The notes: generated by a model from the sequence alone, not told the origin. Positions 15,405 to 28,393 are shown, counted from the stretch's first letter. The stretch: 64,000 nt of DNA from Linum tenue (GCA_946122785.1 CAMGYJ010000011.1:6510001-6574000), one strand, 5' to 3'. Numbers and translations are program-made.

Positions 15405-16339
15405 GGGGTCGTTTGAATGAAGGATTGTAATGCGGAATTTGTGAGAGATTTTAAAACAATCTCATTGTGCAGGATTTTAAAACATTCTTGCGTTTGAGAA
15501 TATGAGAAATTGTTGGCATTAGGAATTTCAAAAACCTACAAGTATGGAATTTTAAAATAGCTAATAGAGGTCGGCTATTTTGAAATCTCTCATTTTTTTT
15601 ACCTTTCTTCCAAACCTGTCCTTCCTTCTTCTCCATTCTGCCTTTCTTCCTCCCCCATACCCAGCACCGGAATCTTCCCTTCCAGACCTGTTGACCAGCG
15701 ACGATCTCTCTTTCAATCGATTTGATCCGTCATCGCCACTCACCACTCACCATTGTCATTCGACTCACTGGGGTCACCCCCACTCTGCTTTTCTTGCATC
15801 CCTGTGAATCAAGTCGATTGTTTTTTGCCGGATTTGTTAGCCTCGAGAAAGAGGAAATTTGGGTTCTTCCTTCTGGTTCCTTGATTTTGGCAGATATAGT
15901 GTCCAATTTTGAATCAGTTCACAAATCAATTTCTAGGATTTCTAGTTGCTATTGGGAATTATAACCTTCATGTATGTTGAAAGAAGATGACGGAGGAACC
16001 CAAATCTTGTTGATCGTTGCTATTTTTTGGTTCAAGAAGATGACAGAGGAACCCAAATTTTGTTGATCGTTGCTATTTTTTGGTTCAGGATAGTGGAAAT
16101 AGGATGCAGAGGAAAGGGAAGAAGAAGAAGAAACAGATGCAGATGTAAGGAGGTGGGTTAGGGATGGATATAATTGTAATTGTAATTGTAATTGTAATTG
16201 TAATTTTCTTATTAAAATCCTTCATTCATTTCCAAACAAGTTATTTTGGTCAAATCCCACGTTTAAAATATCTGGGTTTTTAATTGAGAGATTTTAACTC
16301 AAATCCCTCATTTCCACATTCCCTAATCCAAACGACCCC
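15405..16339. mobile_element. MITE-like element with GGGGTCGTTTG TIRs, 935 bp
   Basis: Left end GGGGTCGTTTGAAT; right end ATCCAAACGACCCC. ATT flanks both sides (15402-15404, 16340-16342), a possible 3-bp TSD. Inside, a block of about 50 bp starting GAAGATGACGGAGGAACC is tandemly repeated (about 15983-16085). The core looks like captured GC-rich sequence with no identified product. Confidence 0.6.
16171..16205. repeat. (TAATTG)n microsatellite
   Basis: About six copies of the hexamer TAATTG in direct tandem inside the preceding element. Confidence 0.9.
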
Positions 16340-16552
16340 ATTGTATCTACTTGTACAAATTTCTCATTAGGTGAATTTCTCGTAAGGTATTTGAAGTGCG
16401 GTTTTATTATTAAGAAATTGTCAAGAAAAGAGTGTCAAGTGCCGGTAGATAAAATTGCAAACAAGATTTATGGTTGAAGAGCCGAACTTCTAATTCGTGC
16501 GGGTGAACTTCAAGTCAACTAGTATTCTACACTTTTGATAAGCATATTTCTT

Positions 16553-17113
16553 TAGGGATGACTATAGGTCGGGTCGGGCGCGAATAGCGCATATCCGTTA
16601 CCCTATCCATAGTAGTTCGGGTTTTACCCATATCCATACCCAGTTACCCACGTGTGATACAGGTAAAAAATCAAAATCATGCTCATACCCGTTCGGGTTT
16701 CGGGTATCCACGGTTATCCATGGGTAATAATTTCTCTTCATAACTCCAACCAATATGTTAACATTCACACGTATTCTCACATTACGTAAGATGAAAAGTA
16801 CGACAATAATTCACTAGAACGAAGAAAATTAATTAAAACTACACAATTTCATGAAAATATTATATTTATATGCTAAATATAAAATATATTAGAGAAAAAT
16901 AATGATTATTTCTAGACAAAATACATATGCATGTGTATAATCGGGCGGATTCGGGTTGGATAGTGAGAAACTCATGCCCACCCATTACCCGCAATATTCG
17001 GATTCAGATTTTACCCGTACCCACTAAATGTCCTTCGGGTTCGGATTTTACCCTACCTGATTAGGCCGGATTCGGGCGGATATCCACGGTTACAGATATT
17101 TTTGCCATCCCTA
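16553..17113. mobile_element. Non-autonomous hAT element (TAGGGATG family), 561 bp, perfect TSD
   Basis: The ends TAGGGATGACTAT and TTTGCCATCCCTA are flanked by the perfect 8-bp TSD TATTTCTT (16545-16552, 17114-17121). Its arms contain CGGGT-rich repeats and its centre is AT-rich. It is the intact relative of the interrupted element at 28394-38032, which is read in the opposite orientation. Confidence 0.93.
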
Positions 17114-18878
17114 TATTTCTTCTTCCTCAAAATATGCTAAAGGGTATTTATAGGATTTGTAATGCCTATATGCGGAGAGTTGATGTTCAAAGTGTTTGTA
17201 AATTAAAAACTCATCTTAATTACATTCCTTTTTTTAACTACCATTCCACTTGTATACTGAACTCATATTAATTACGTTCCTTTTTTGGAACTACCATTGC
17301 ACTGATACATCTATCATTGCATCTGTACACTAATATCATTGCACTGATACAACTACTAGTGCATTGAAAAAGGGAAAGTAATTAATATGTGTTTTTAATT
17401 CATACAGATTATTAAATGCAAGTATGCAACACAAATTGATTACCTTAAAAATCTATAATTAATAGGGGGTGTCACTTTTCCAATCTTATTAGAGGTAGAC
17501 ATACTATCTCATCCCGAATTTCTTTCCAATCTTATTAGAGGTAGACATGTTATTTCATCCCGAATTTCAGGTTGTGGAAACCAGACATATTATTCGACAT
17601 ATATGAGATATTTTGTTTGTGGGTAATTTATTCTAGTTAGATGAATAAAGAGGTATAGACTACAACAAAAAAAACCTTCTGGAAGTCTCTCCAACCTCGA
17701 TTGTCTCCTCCTGTTTGGAAGAGGATGTTGTAGTATGGAGAGCCAGCTCGACTAATTTATAGTAGGTATGTTCCTTAATCTTACATAGTATACATTTCGA
17801 GATGTACTTTGTTAAACTTGTTTGGAATTCCACGTGACCTCATGATATGGTAGTTGAATTGTGGGCATGTTTGAAAGTTAGTATCCTTTAAATTGATGTA
17901 TTTAATCAATTGTAATTAGATGTATTGTTATAATGTATGAATTTGAAAAATATACTATTTGTAGATTGAATGATTTTGGTCGTCTCTCAAAGAATAAGGA
18001 AGAAAAAAATAAGCTAACAATCTCTCAAACACAATAATTACTGACAATTGTCATAATAAATGATTCTAGTGGTCCCATATGCTGTTCAAATACAAACATT
18101 TTGTTTCGTTGAAAAAAATTGATTACATGTATTGACTAAATATATCATCTGAAATCTTAACTTCCAAACCGGCCACGCTGGAGTAATGGCTTGAACCAGG
18201 AAAAAATTATCTGAACCAGAAAATGCATTAGAAAAAGTTTCAAGACCAAATGTTCCGGTGTCCAAGTCAAAGTCAAGTTTTTGGTCCTTGAAACCAAACA
18301 AAACGGAACAGCCAATCAGCCACTGATATAACATCCAGCCCAACCACGTGCGCCAATTGCCCGGAGGAAAAAAGAAGGCAAAACACGTAGCGTCTATTTT
18401 CGTTTCCGGCCTCCTGAATTTTCGCAGTTTATCTATTTGAGCCCCAAAATCGTGATTTTTGTTTCTGTACTGGAAGTTAGGACCCATCAATCCATCATCA
18501 GTAATGCTGTAATGAATTTGTTTATTTCTAAGTTCTAACACTTTAGACAAACCTCATATTAAAAAAGTATGGAACAGATCTATGATTAATAAGAAATATT
18601 CAATTTCATTAATGAAATGCATTTTGGATGAAACATAGGAGTTCTTATAAAACCTTTGAAGTTAAACATGCTCGGGGTGAAACAATGTAAAAATGAGAGA
18701 TTTTCAGCGAAATCATCATGATACGCCTAAAACAACTACCATACGAGGTAGGCTCAAAGAGAACAACATTAGGAAACATCGAGATGTTGCAAGTGGTATT
18801 AGAGCCCCTCCGCTACCCTCTTGGGCGATGGTGAGACAAACTTCAATGAAGGCATTGTGCCCCAAAGGGGGAGGGGAG
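17114..18878. other. Intergenic with a small tandem duplication and an LTR remnant
   Basis: A 46-bp unit with CCAATCTTATTAGAGG occurs twice in tandem (about 17477-17568). At 18794-18806, TGGTATTAGAGCC resembles the primer-binding site complementary to initiator Met-tRNA, with one mismatch to the usual form. This suggests a decayed LTR or TRIM element around 18660-18870. No complete LTR pair was found, and no gene is supported. Confidence 0.4.
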
Positions 18879-19570
18879 CAAGGGCGGATCCAGAGGGTTT
18901 TAGAGATGTCTCGGGACACCTCTAAATTCTGGAAAAATGATTATCCAACCTCCGGTGGTAATTTACGTATGGACAAAAAAAATATAATTGATAGTGAGGG
19001 ACACCCCTGAAATTTGAAAAAATGATTATCCTACTGTCATTTGTGTATAGGAATATAAGTGGTAGGTTGGGTAGTTTAAATCTAGAACACTATTATTATC
19101 ATTAATAAACTTAATTTTTGTTGAGCTACAACCCATTTGTTGTTCGATTTTGAACAATGTGTAATAGTAAAATGTCATTCAAGATATCTAATTATTTTAA
19201 AACCTAACAATCAAACTAATTTCAAGCTACCCTTAATTTGTATTGATTTTATGATTGTACGGCAAGTGTTGAAAGAGTCTTTCAGCTTTGGGTTACCTCA
19301 AGAACAAGTTTACAAATCGAATATGCGATAAGTTCGTGAATGATTGTCTAGTAGGGTATATAGAGACAATTTTTTTAACACTATATACAGCAAGTGTATT
19401 ATACAATTATTTTCGAATATGAAAACACACTATGGACTTTTTTTAACCTGTACGAGTAAGTTATTTTCATATTTACGATTTTGTTTTTATTAACTATTTT
19501 TAATTTATTTTTATTTAATTTATTTTTTAAAAATAGATACTCCTATAAAAAATTTCTGGGTCCGCCAATA
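18879..19570. mobile_element. Non-autonomous hAT element, 692 bp
   Basis: Left end CAAGGGCGGATCCAGAG; right end TTCTGGGTCCGCCAATA, imperfectly inverted. The flanking 8-mers GAGGGGAG (18871-18878) and GAGGGGAA (19571-19578) agree at 7 of 8 positions. AT-rich interior without a transposase frame. Confidence 0.8.
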
Positions 19571-20097
19571 GAGGGGAATGTATGTAACAAAACCTTATAC
19601 AAATCCTGATACGTGATTCATAAGTAACATTCAAACTTATTTGACTTTATTTTTTATTCAAAGTTAGAACCCATCAATCCAATTGATTATTGTAACACTT
19701 TAAACAAATCGCTCAGAAAATATGAAATTAGGAAGCTTAAATATGACACGAATAATAGTTGAAGGACCAAAAAGCATTGTTATCAATTTTGTAATTCCAG
19801 AATCTGGAAGGAAAGAGGGAAGAAAAAAGCTCCGCCTCCCAGCCCAGCCAGCCGCACACCTCGCCTAACTGCAACCTTGAATTCGCGCCTCGCCGTGCAA
19901 AATTATCACGGCGCCTCTTCCTTTCAATCTCCTCCCCCTCGATTCGCATCTCATATAGGGTTCCAATATCTTCGCGCCTCGATTTTCATTTCTCAAATCT
20001 CAATCCCTTCGATTTTTTCTTTTCCTGATATCTCTTTGAATTCCCAATTCAATCGGTTTCGTATCCCTCGTTGATTCTCCGGCGCTCTTCATTTAGA
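19571..20097 (+). promoter_or_regulatory. Promoter and 5' UTR region of the COQ10-like gene
   Basis: AT-rich to about 19800, then a C/T-rich leader (about 19890-20060) typical of a plant 5' UTR. No sharp TATA box identified. Confidence 0.4.
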
Positions 20098-23000
20098 ATG
20101 CCGCCGTTCAACTCCACGTCCAAGGCGGTACGGTCTCTGTTAGCCCGTTCGGGCCGCTCGAAGCATTTCGTTGTGGCCCCAGCTAAGCACAATCAAATTC
20201 GGTGCCCCAGAAGCATCGCCGGAGTCTCGGCGCCGTCGAGTGTAATCGATTTCCGGGGGGGTTTCAGCTCGACGCTATTGGGGAGTTCGTACAGTGGTAA
20301 CTCAGCCGTTCAACGGAGGCGATTCCTCGGTTGCGGAGATGGGGAAGAAGGCGGTGTTTTGTCCAAGGTTTACGAAGAGAGACGCGTACTAGGGTGATTT
20401 TTTTAGCAGTTTCTTATGCTGATTTCTGTTCCTTCAGCTTGTCATTGGTGTTGATGGGAGCTTTTCTTTCGCCTGTTGCAGGTATTCCCCGGAGCAATTG
20501 TTTGACGTGGTCGCGGCGGTGGACTTGTATCATGGGTTCGTGCCCTGGTGCCAGCGGTCTGATGTCCTCAAACGTTACCCGGATGGATCATTTGATGCCG
20601 AGCTGGAGATTGGGTTCAAGTTTCTGGTTGAGAGCTACGTTTCTCACGTTGAATTGGAGAGACCCAAGATGGTCAAGGTATCCATTTTCTGGCTTTTCTT
20701 ACGAGGTTTGATCGCTTCAGTTTCATTATGGGATAAGGAAACTCCGAAATGCGTCGAAGTTTGCTTAGGTCATGAACTGTAGATGGGCATGGGTGACCCT
20801 CAGAATTTGAAGGGATTTGTTGAGGGAATTTTTAGTTCATCCTTCAGAACCAGAACATTTGAACTTTGAGAATCTCAAGTGAAATTCTGAAGGCCAGGTT
20901 CTCAGCGTGAGTTAGATTAACATCTTGACATGTGTGTGTGGAGAAATGCAAGGCAATGAAATGATCTTTACTTTGGTGTGTCCTCAAAGTTTGAAGCCGG
21001 GAAGCCGTTTCTTTCTCATGTTAGAGATTCTAGCACATTGCACTTGTCATTTATTATAGTCCTACTGATTTTATAGTTTCCAGCTTATAGTGTGGAATAG
21101 TAGGGTTTAGTTGCTAAGCTTAACTATAAGTTTCCAAGTTCATTCTGCGTGTACAGCTGTAACATGTTCACATTGGGTTCTTACTTGCAGACTACTGCAT
21201 CCCAGAGCGGCCTTTTTGATCACTTGATAAACATATGGGAATTTAATCCCGGACCTGTTCCGGGCAGCTGTGATCTTCACTTTTTGGTAGATTTTAAGTT
21301 TCAGTCACCACTCTACAGACAGGTAAGCACAGTATGCTTTCTGCGTAATGAACTTTTTCTCTTTTAAATTTTGGCGAATCTTCATCCTTGCGTATTAAGT
21401 CACTTCATAAAGCACTTCCAAGATGTCAATATAATCACGTACATTCCATAAAACTACATAAGTTATTCTAGAACAATCAATGAACTAGTTTATCCGAAGG
21501 TAGGATACCAACTGTCAGCATGAACTAGTTTAGGTGAAACATTGAACACTAGCAGAAAGTGGGTTTTATAAAATGCGATGCTTGAGGATTATGTTCAGAT
21601 GACATCCATAGGAGATTAATAGGTCCGCCTCCCTCCCTTAAAAGCTATTTGCTGTAGATTGTGTGAATGCCTACTTTCTATGTGGATCTAATTTATAAAG
21701 GTGAATTATACTGGGCTGCAGCAAACTAGTGACATAATGTGTAACATTCAGAACATGCTAGTGCTTTGGGAATTAATCTATGGTCCTGTATTCTGTGCTA
21801 CTCTCTGCCCTAGTGTATGGCAGCATTTCTCCATGCTAAACATGCTTGTGGGTTGAGGTGAAAGATGCTGCTGGTCAATCTGATTGGTCTATGTATCTTG
21901 ATTTCCAATGTCTCACTTATGTGAATGATTACCTGAGCATTTTTTTTTTGTTGGAATTCCTCCAAGTTCATTTAGTTTCCAGGCTAGTCCAATTGGATAC
22001 TATATAGGTGCTTGATTCTTTGCTTTAATGTCTGCATCTATGACAGTGTGTTGGGATCGGATATGTCATTGTGAGTTTGTACTTCAATTTCGTGTTTTGA
22101 AATATACTTGGGACTGCATTCCTGATACTTTGGTAATGTGGAGATAAATGATTGTCTTGCGAAAATGAGTGTCCTTGCTATGATCCAGCAATATGTGACT
22201 TTTATTTTGCTTCACCACTCTTGCGGTGTTCAGATTGTCCTGCTATGTTAATTATGGAGTTGGTATGAAGTATCTGAGATTCAATGTATTTTCCCAATTT
22301 GATTGTGTTGAGAATTCTTATTTAGTAGTCAATTCAAATATGTGCACAATTTACTGCCTGGCCCCTCAACTGGCCTCCTTGTAATCTATCAACATCTCTA
22401 ATACAATTGATAGAATGTGAACCTCTCATTCTTTTATAAGTGAAAGAAAAGGTGGCTCTTCTTTTTTCTACAGTAATTGCTATCTCTCTCTCTATGCTAC
22501 TGCGCAAGCTCCACCAGTTTGTACTTTGTGGCACCGCATTTCTCTGCAAATGTGATTTGTTAGAATGATAAGTAGGAGAATATTGGAAATTGCATTCGGA
22601 TGTCACTACTCATACAGTCATACTGATGTGGAAGATGACCTAAATGTTCTTCTGGTTCAGGGATATCTACAAGACTACAACATCTTACATTCTTGTCTCT
22701 GTAACTTGGTGACATCATAGGAAGATGGGCATAACACGGATACACAATCCTTCTTGATAATTCATTCAGTAGGCGTGTGATTACAGAAAATTTACGGATT
22801 TAGTCTGTCTACCAGGAGCTATCATTCCTATAATGTTAAGTTGCATGTTGGTATTTTAGATTTCCACCTTTGATAAGTAATATATTGGCTGATGAATTTG
22901 CACAAATCTTCTATGAAGGAACTGGGAGTGAGTAACTTTTGATATTCGGATCCTTAATTTCTGTTAATGCCTTTGTTTGGACAGGTTGCATCCATGTTTT

Positions 23001-23107
23001 TCAAGGAGGTGGTATCCCGTTTAGTTGGTTCGTTCAGTGACCGCTGCCGTTTGATATATGGACCTGGAGTCCGAGTCCTTGAGAACTCTTATGAACACAA
23101 GGCGTGA
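20098..23107 (+). CDS. COQ10-like coenzyme Q-binding START-domain protein, mitochondrial
   Basis: Four exons join in frame into 248 residues: 20098-20393, 20482-20677, 21191-21322 and 22985-23107. Residues 1 to about 60 are rich in Arg, Ser and Ala with few acids, as in a mitochondrial presequence. The mature part begins with KVYEERRVLGYSPEQLFDVV and continues FVPWCQRSDVL, LVDFKFQSPLYRQVASMFFK and DRC, the layout of the COQ10/polyketide-cyclase START fold. COQ10 binds ubiquinone and is needed for efficient Q synthesis and respiration at the inner membrane. The exon 1/2 junction splits the Gly codon of VLGYSPEQ, which confirms the donor at 20394. The last intron is long (1662 bp). Confidence 0.93.
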
Positions 23108-25168
23108 AAAAGCTTCTTTCTTTTAACCAGAACCAAATCTATACTGAAAGAAACCCTTGTCCATCAATTCTTAGGTCGAGAAAATGAACATTTTGAGCAC
23201 ATGAGGGGGTTCCTCTTGTTTTCTTGTACACCCAGCCTCTTTCCCCATCTCATTGATTGTAATTTCAAGGCTATAAGTAGGCAAATATTTTACTCCATTC
23301 ACTGATATTGTTCACTTTAGATGTATCAATTATCGTTGAATGAAATGAAAAGGTCGATGGATTCTCGCTTGACTATTCTTGATTCCTGCTCTAGTTTACC
23401 AGTAAGCTATAATCATGCCCTTTGTATAGCTGATCAGCAGACCTTGATGAAGAAGCAGATATAGAGGGAGCCCTTCTGCAGAGGAATCAGAACCGGAAAA
23501 TGTCATCAAGCTGATAAGGTTGCTTTCAGTCAATTCATCTTATTAGGTAAACATACTCTTCACTTCTTCTCTCCTTTCTTCACTTTTGTTCTTTGTGATA
23601 AACGACATGGAATGTAAAAGTAAAAGAAGGCTTGAGATAAGAGTTTGCTAATGGATGACAGACCATACATAAGATTTTTAGGGGAAAAAGGAAGAAAAAG
23701 AAGAGACAAGTTTTAGGAGAGTGTTGACTAGCTAGGATGGCTGATGTTGAACATTATGTTTAGGAACAGTTTCAACCTTTATCCTAATCCTTTGAAAGAT
23801 AAGAGTTGTGTTGTAGATTTGCATGCAAGAATTGACCTACTGATATGGCAGTAGCATTACAATGTGAGGCATAATAAGACAAACGATCAGCGAGCTTCTC
23901 GCATATTGAATTAGTGGAAGTAGAAAGAGGGGTCGTAAACTTTCGACATATCAACACAATGATGATGCTGTGATGTTTGTTGATGATGTTCATCATTGAT
24001 CATTTTGCTTCTGAGATTCCAAGGAAATAATTGAATTTCACTTTTAGGGATACTCCCAGCTGGAGGGAGAATTAATTGGTGTCTGGTGAATGGTGATATT
24101 GAAATGTCTGGTAGGGTCCTTTGTAGCTAATGAGTCGCCCCTTAGGAAGGAGCAAAGAGGGGAATGATTTGATACTGATATTTTATATATGGTGGCTCAG
24201 ATTGTAATCCAGCCATGAGTTACAGCTGGGATGGATCTTTCATCTTAGGAAAGAGATCGGTCTGTGAATTCGAAATCTCTGCTGTCATTGTACATGTCTC
24301 TCCCTATCTATCTTCTCCCTTTTTCCCCACACCACCTCTCTTATTTGCACAAAAGAAAGATGGAAATTGAAAAGATTCCGATCCAAACCCTTCTCTTTTC
24401 CCCCTTTTCCTCATCATCATATTCTTCATACCTGTACTAAAACCACACCTAGAAAGAAACAACCAGATCCTTAATGGGATGCTATTGAGTCAGACCAAGA
24501 CCTACTTAGCAAAAGACATTAGCATTCATTCATAATTTTTGCTTCCCTCTCCTCTTTTATTTGTTGGTTTGGCTTGTTTCAATTTATCTGGTGATGACTG
24601 TCTGTGGTTGAGGCTTTCGACTTGTCATGCTGGAGTGAGTATGAGAATGGAGAATGCTTGGAATAGCACTCTTCTCCTAATTTGAGTGCAATGCATAAGT
24701 CTCTCTGCCTTCTCTTGTTTCAAAGTTCGATTATTATTTGTGACAGTGAAACACATTTTGTTGGCAGTCGTTTATCTGTTTGTGGGATTATCGGCAATAA
24801 CAGGATTAGTCATCGTTGTCGATGGTGGATCGGATTATCCTCTAAGTTGGTATGAGATGACTTGAACGTTGGTCTCTGATAATAGGAAGGAACAGGAGAC
24901 GTGAGTAGGTTCTGACTTCTGAGATGATAAGCTTGTGGCGTGAACCAAAAGAGGGAGAGGAGATAAGAAGCCTAGGCTGACTTGCTTGGCCGTGGAGGGA
25001 TGAAATGAAAGCGAAATAAAACCAAAGGGATACTGGAATAAATTACTGTTACGAATCAAAAAGAAATTTGGCTTTGTTTCGATAAAAATAAAATGGCTTT
25101 GTTATTTATTTTCGTCTTTTCCTTCTCCCCTAACTGAGCCACAAAATTTGGCCCAGGACCAGTACCAG
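23108..25168. other. 3' UTR of the COQ10-like gene and intergenic DNA
   Basis: The 3' UTR probably ends near 23,350, where AATGAAATG and TTGAATG-like signals occur. The remaining 1.8 kb shows no exon-like frames, RNA gene or element ends that I can support. A TATATATGG motif at 24185-24193 has no evident gene behind it. Confidence 0.4.
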
Positions 25169-26052
25169 TAGGGGTGGCAGAACGGTTTCCGGTTAGCTGT
25201 TAACCAGACGGTTTTAATCGAACCGACCGGTTTTCGACTATCGAAAAATTGGTTCTGAATGCAGCGGTCGGTTGGCGGTGGGGAAGGGCAGGGATTCGGC
25301 TAGCCGATTAACCGGGGTCGAAAACCGGCGGTTAACCAGCTAACCGACCCCTTCCCTTTCCCCAAAAACGACTGCGCTTCATTCCCCACTAACCCTAATC
25401 TGTCGACTGTCGACTCCCTCTGCCCTCCTCCTCCCCATTCCCAAATCCATCCTCGCCACTCCAGCCCCCTTCTCCCTTCTCGCGCAGCCTCCACCCACCT
25501 CCTTCTGCCCTCTACCTCGTCGCCCAGCCGCCTTCACCATCGTCGACGTTCCACCAGCAGGCAGCAGCTCCACCCTCGTCATGCAGCAGTCAGGCAGCCA
25601 GGCAGCAACCATCATCGACGTCGCCCCGCCGCCTCCACCAGCACTCCAGCAGGCAGCAGGTGGAGGAAGGAAGGAGAGAATCGAGAAGTGGTCTGGTGGA
25701 GGAAGGAAGGAGAGAGGAGGAGATAAGGTTTGGTGGGTGTGAAATGGTGGAGGATGGAAGGAGAGAGAAGAGAAGTGGTCTGGTGGAGGAAGGAAGGAGA
25801 GAGGAGGAGATAAGGATTGAGATGAGTGGTGCAGATTTTTTGTTTTTTTTAATTAATTTTTTTTTGTAGAAAAGGTAGTTTTCCGATTGGCCGACTAACC
25901 GAGCCTAAAACCGAAACCGACCGGTCGGTTGGCCGGCTAATTGTGACCTCTCACGGTCGGTGGTCGACAGCTATAGGGGGTGGCTCGGTTTAACCGATAA
26001 TCGAGTTTTCGGTTTTCGGTTAAACCGAATTTTCGGCCGACTACCACTCCTA
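25169..26052. mobile_element. Non-autonomous hAT element with GC-rich insert, 884 bp
   Basis: Left end TAGGGGTGGCAGAAC; right end GACTACCACTCCTA. The flanking 8-mers AGTACCAG (25161-25168) and AGCACCAG (26053-26060) agree at 7 of 8. Both arms contain many GGTTAACCG and CCGACCGGTTTTCG repeats. Between about 25345 and 25835 lies unrelated GC-rich DNA, including three copies of a GTGGAGGAAGGAAGGAGAGA motif. This may be a captured host fragment. Confidence 0.78.
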
Positions 26053-26814
26053 AGCACCAGTGACCAGACCCACCACCCTAAAGCTTTTAAAATACGTTCT
26101 GATTTCACCGAACTCTTTCAGTCTCTTGAATAACATCGATAAGAACATGTTACGTGGAGCTAGCACCCTACTCCCGAGTAATTGACCTAGTGATAATGTA
26201 ATAACTAAGAAACCAATTAAATGATAACATAAGAAAGATGTGGATAAATTGAGAGGGGTGGTAGGGTTAGAGGGGCAGCAGATAGGGTCAGTAACCAAGT
26301 GGTTACTCACATGTCAGTAATGAATAGGGACCATAGATCTAAGAGGTAGGCAATCGTGTGGTTGGGCCGGACGCTGAGTGGGGAAGCGTATTTTTGTCCG
26401 TTTATACATTAAATTCTTTATTTTATTTTATTTCATATTTAATGGCGGCACTTTCAAAGAAGGAAAGAGAAATCACTTCTCTGCAACTTTCTATCTTCTT
26501 TCTCTCTTCCTTTTTCTTTCCCAATCTCTTTTCCAGATCCTCTCTCTTTCTGTCTTCCTTTTTCTCTCTCAATCTCATTTCTAGATCTAAATCTGCTCCC
26601 TTCTCTTCTTCTTCATTTTTTTTCCATGACGAATAAAAATTGGAGCCACTCTTTTTCATTGCATTTCTTCTCTTCATCATCTCGTTGGCCTCAATTTCGA
26701 TCTTTCTCATTTTTTCGGCATATTGGTGTTCTTGATTGCGGAAGAGGAAATGAGAGGCGACACAAGACGATTTTTTTCTCTACCTCCTTCTGTTTTTTTT
26801 CTTTTAGATAAGAT
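26053..26814. other. Intergenic, CT-rich stretch
   Basis: The part 26460-26640 is very CT-rich and gives low-complexity Ser/Phe/Leu frames on + and Lys/Glu frames on -. These follow from base composition and are not supported as genes. Confidence 0.45.
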
Positions 26815-27175
26815 ATATTGATATTATAACACTATACCATATGGTATTCGGTGGTAACAAAATATATATTGATATTACCACACTATACCATATGGTAATG
26901 TATGGTATTGTGTGTTAACGAATTATATATTGATATTACCACACTATACCATATGGTATAGTGTGGTAAATACCATATGGTATTGGGTGGTAACGAAATA
27001 TATATTGATATTACCACACTATACCATATGGTATTGGGTGGTAACGAAATATATATTGATATTACCACACTATACCATATGGTATTGGGTGGTAACGTAA
27101 TATATATTAATGTGACAAATTTTTTCATACCATATGGTATGGTCAATACCAGTCAATACCATATGGTATAGACTG
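26815..27175. repeat. 51-bp tandem array built on a TACCATATGGTA palindrome
   Basis: Units of 51 bp (for example 26991-27041 and 27042-27092) contain TACCATATGGTA, a perfect 12-bp palindrome, followed by TTGGGTGGTAACG and ATATATTGATATTACCACAC. Partial and diverged units lie on each side, and the palindrome recurs at least seven times. The unit equals 17 codons and lacks stops, so open frames appear on both strands; these are by-products of the repeat. Confidence 0.88.
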
Positions 27176-27907
27176 GTAATAACTGACAAAAAATTTTATG
27201 TCCAAAAAATATCAAAGTGAATATCATTTTGAAGAGCACAATTAATCTGATCTAACTGTGCAAAAAAAATTAAATTCAGACTTAAAACGAGTGAGAAATC
27301 GTCCGTTAAAGATTAAAAGAAGGAAAATTAAAAGTTTTTCGAAGAGAGAGAAGACGCTGATGTGATCCGGTCAAAAGTCAGCGTTAGCAATAAATAGAGG
27401 TAGGAGCAATTTTACCTTATTGTCCTTTCGCATTTAATTTAAATAAAAAAAGGACTGACACGTGGCGACAAGAGAGGAGGTTGGTTAGAGGTCAAGGCAA
27501 ATGGAATCTTGGAGGGTACACTAACACTAGAGATGGCAAGTAGCCGAGACTTTGTCAGTTTCATATATGTGTACGTAGGAATAGGATGCCAACAAAACAA
27601 AGGGGCATGTGTATATTTAAAAAGGATGTGGGTTGAGTTGGGCTGTACTTAGTTGTAACTTTGGTTAGTCTCTTCTAGTCGACATTTGTCCCATGAATCC
27701 AAATCAACGTGTAGTAGATATTATCATTCTCATATTTCCACTAAATCAACCCCTATCGACCAACTTCAAATTTAAGGCGAGACGAACAATCTTTACATTT
27801 ATGCTATAAGCTCTCTACCAAAGTTCACCCTGTGATCGAAGACGACCGAAACTACTTTCTTAGTTTCTTGTAACAAGGCAAGCATTGGGTGGCCCGACCA
27901 GTACTGC
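27176..27907. other. Intergenic, no gene seen
   Basis: AT-rich, with no convincing exon, RNA gene or element boundary up to the hAT element at 27908. Confidence 0.4.
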
Positions 27908-28384
27908 TAGGGATGGCAATTTCGACCTGACCCGTTTTACCTGACCTGTTTGACCTGTTTTGGGGCGGGTCCGACCCGTCCCGTAGGCGGGGCGGGGCGG
28001 GCATGGGTAGTCTCATCGACCCGACCTGCCCTTACCCGCCCCATTCTCGACCCGTTCTTGTCTAAATTACATGAAATCTTAGTCAAATTACTTTGAATTT
28101 TCCTTTTATTGCATCATATTTTAGCTATAATAAAGTTGTAAATTAGTGAAAACCTCAATTTCTCCAATAATTTAACTACAATTGTCATAATATAGTTTGT
28201 TTTCTTAGTTTTATAATAAAAATAACGAATATTTCTAATGTTTTTCATATAAATTTTATACCCATTGGGTCGACCTGCCCCGACCCGCGACCCATGATCA
28301 ATTACCCGACCTGGACCCGCCCTGCCACGGGGCGGGTCTGGGTACCAAGAAACCCGCCCCGGACCTGCCCCATTGCCATTCCTA
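27908..28384. mobile_element. Non-autonomous hAT element (TAGGGATGGCAA family), 477 bp, perfect TSD
   Basis: Ends TAGGGATGGCAATTTC and CCCATTGCCATTCCTA. The 8-bp TSD AGTACTGC lies at 27900-27907 and 28385-28392. The arms carry many GACCCG and GGGCGGG repeats and the centre is AT-rich. It ends 9 bp from the left end of the next hAT element. Confidence 0.93.
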
Positions 28385-28393
28385 AGTACTGCT

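Noticed and set aside
18086..18550. 154-codon minus-strand open frame
   Set aside because: No recognisable motif or domain, AT-rich intergenic composition, and no splice or promoter support; likely chance.
26358..26811. Overlapping open frames on both strands
   Set aside because: They arise from a CT-rich, low-complexity stretch and give Ser/Phe/Leu or Lys/Glu runs, not protein-like sequence.
26883..27171. Open frames on both strands across the tandem array
   Set aside because: The 51-bp unit is a multiple of three and stop-free, so it stays open on both strands automatically.
26815..27175. Possible CRISPR array
   Set aside because: Units are contiguous with no unique spacers, and the genome is a plant nuclear one.
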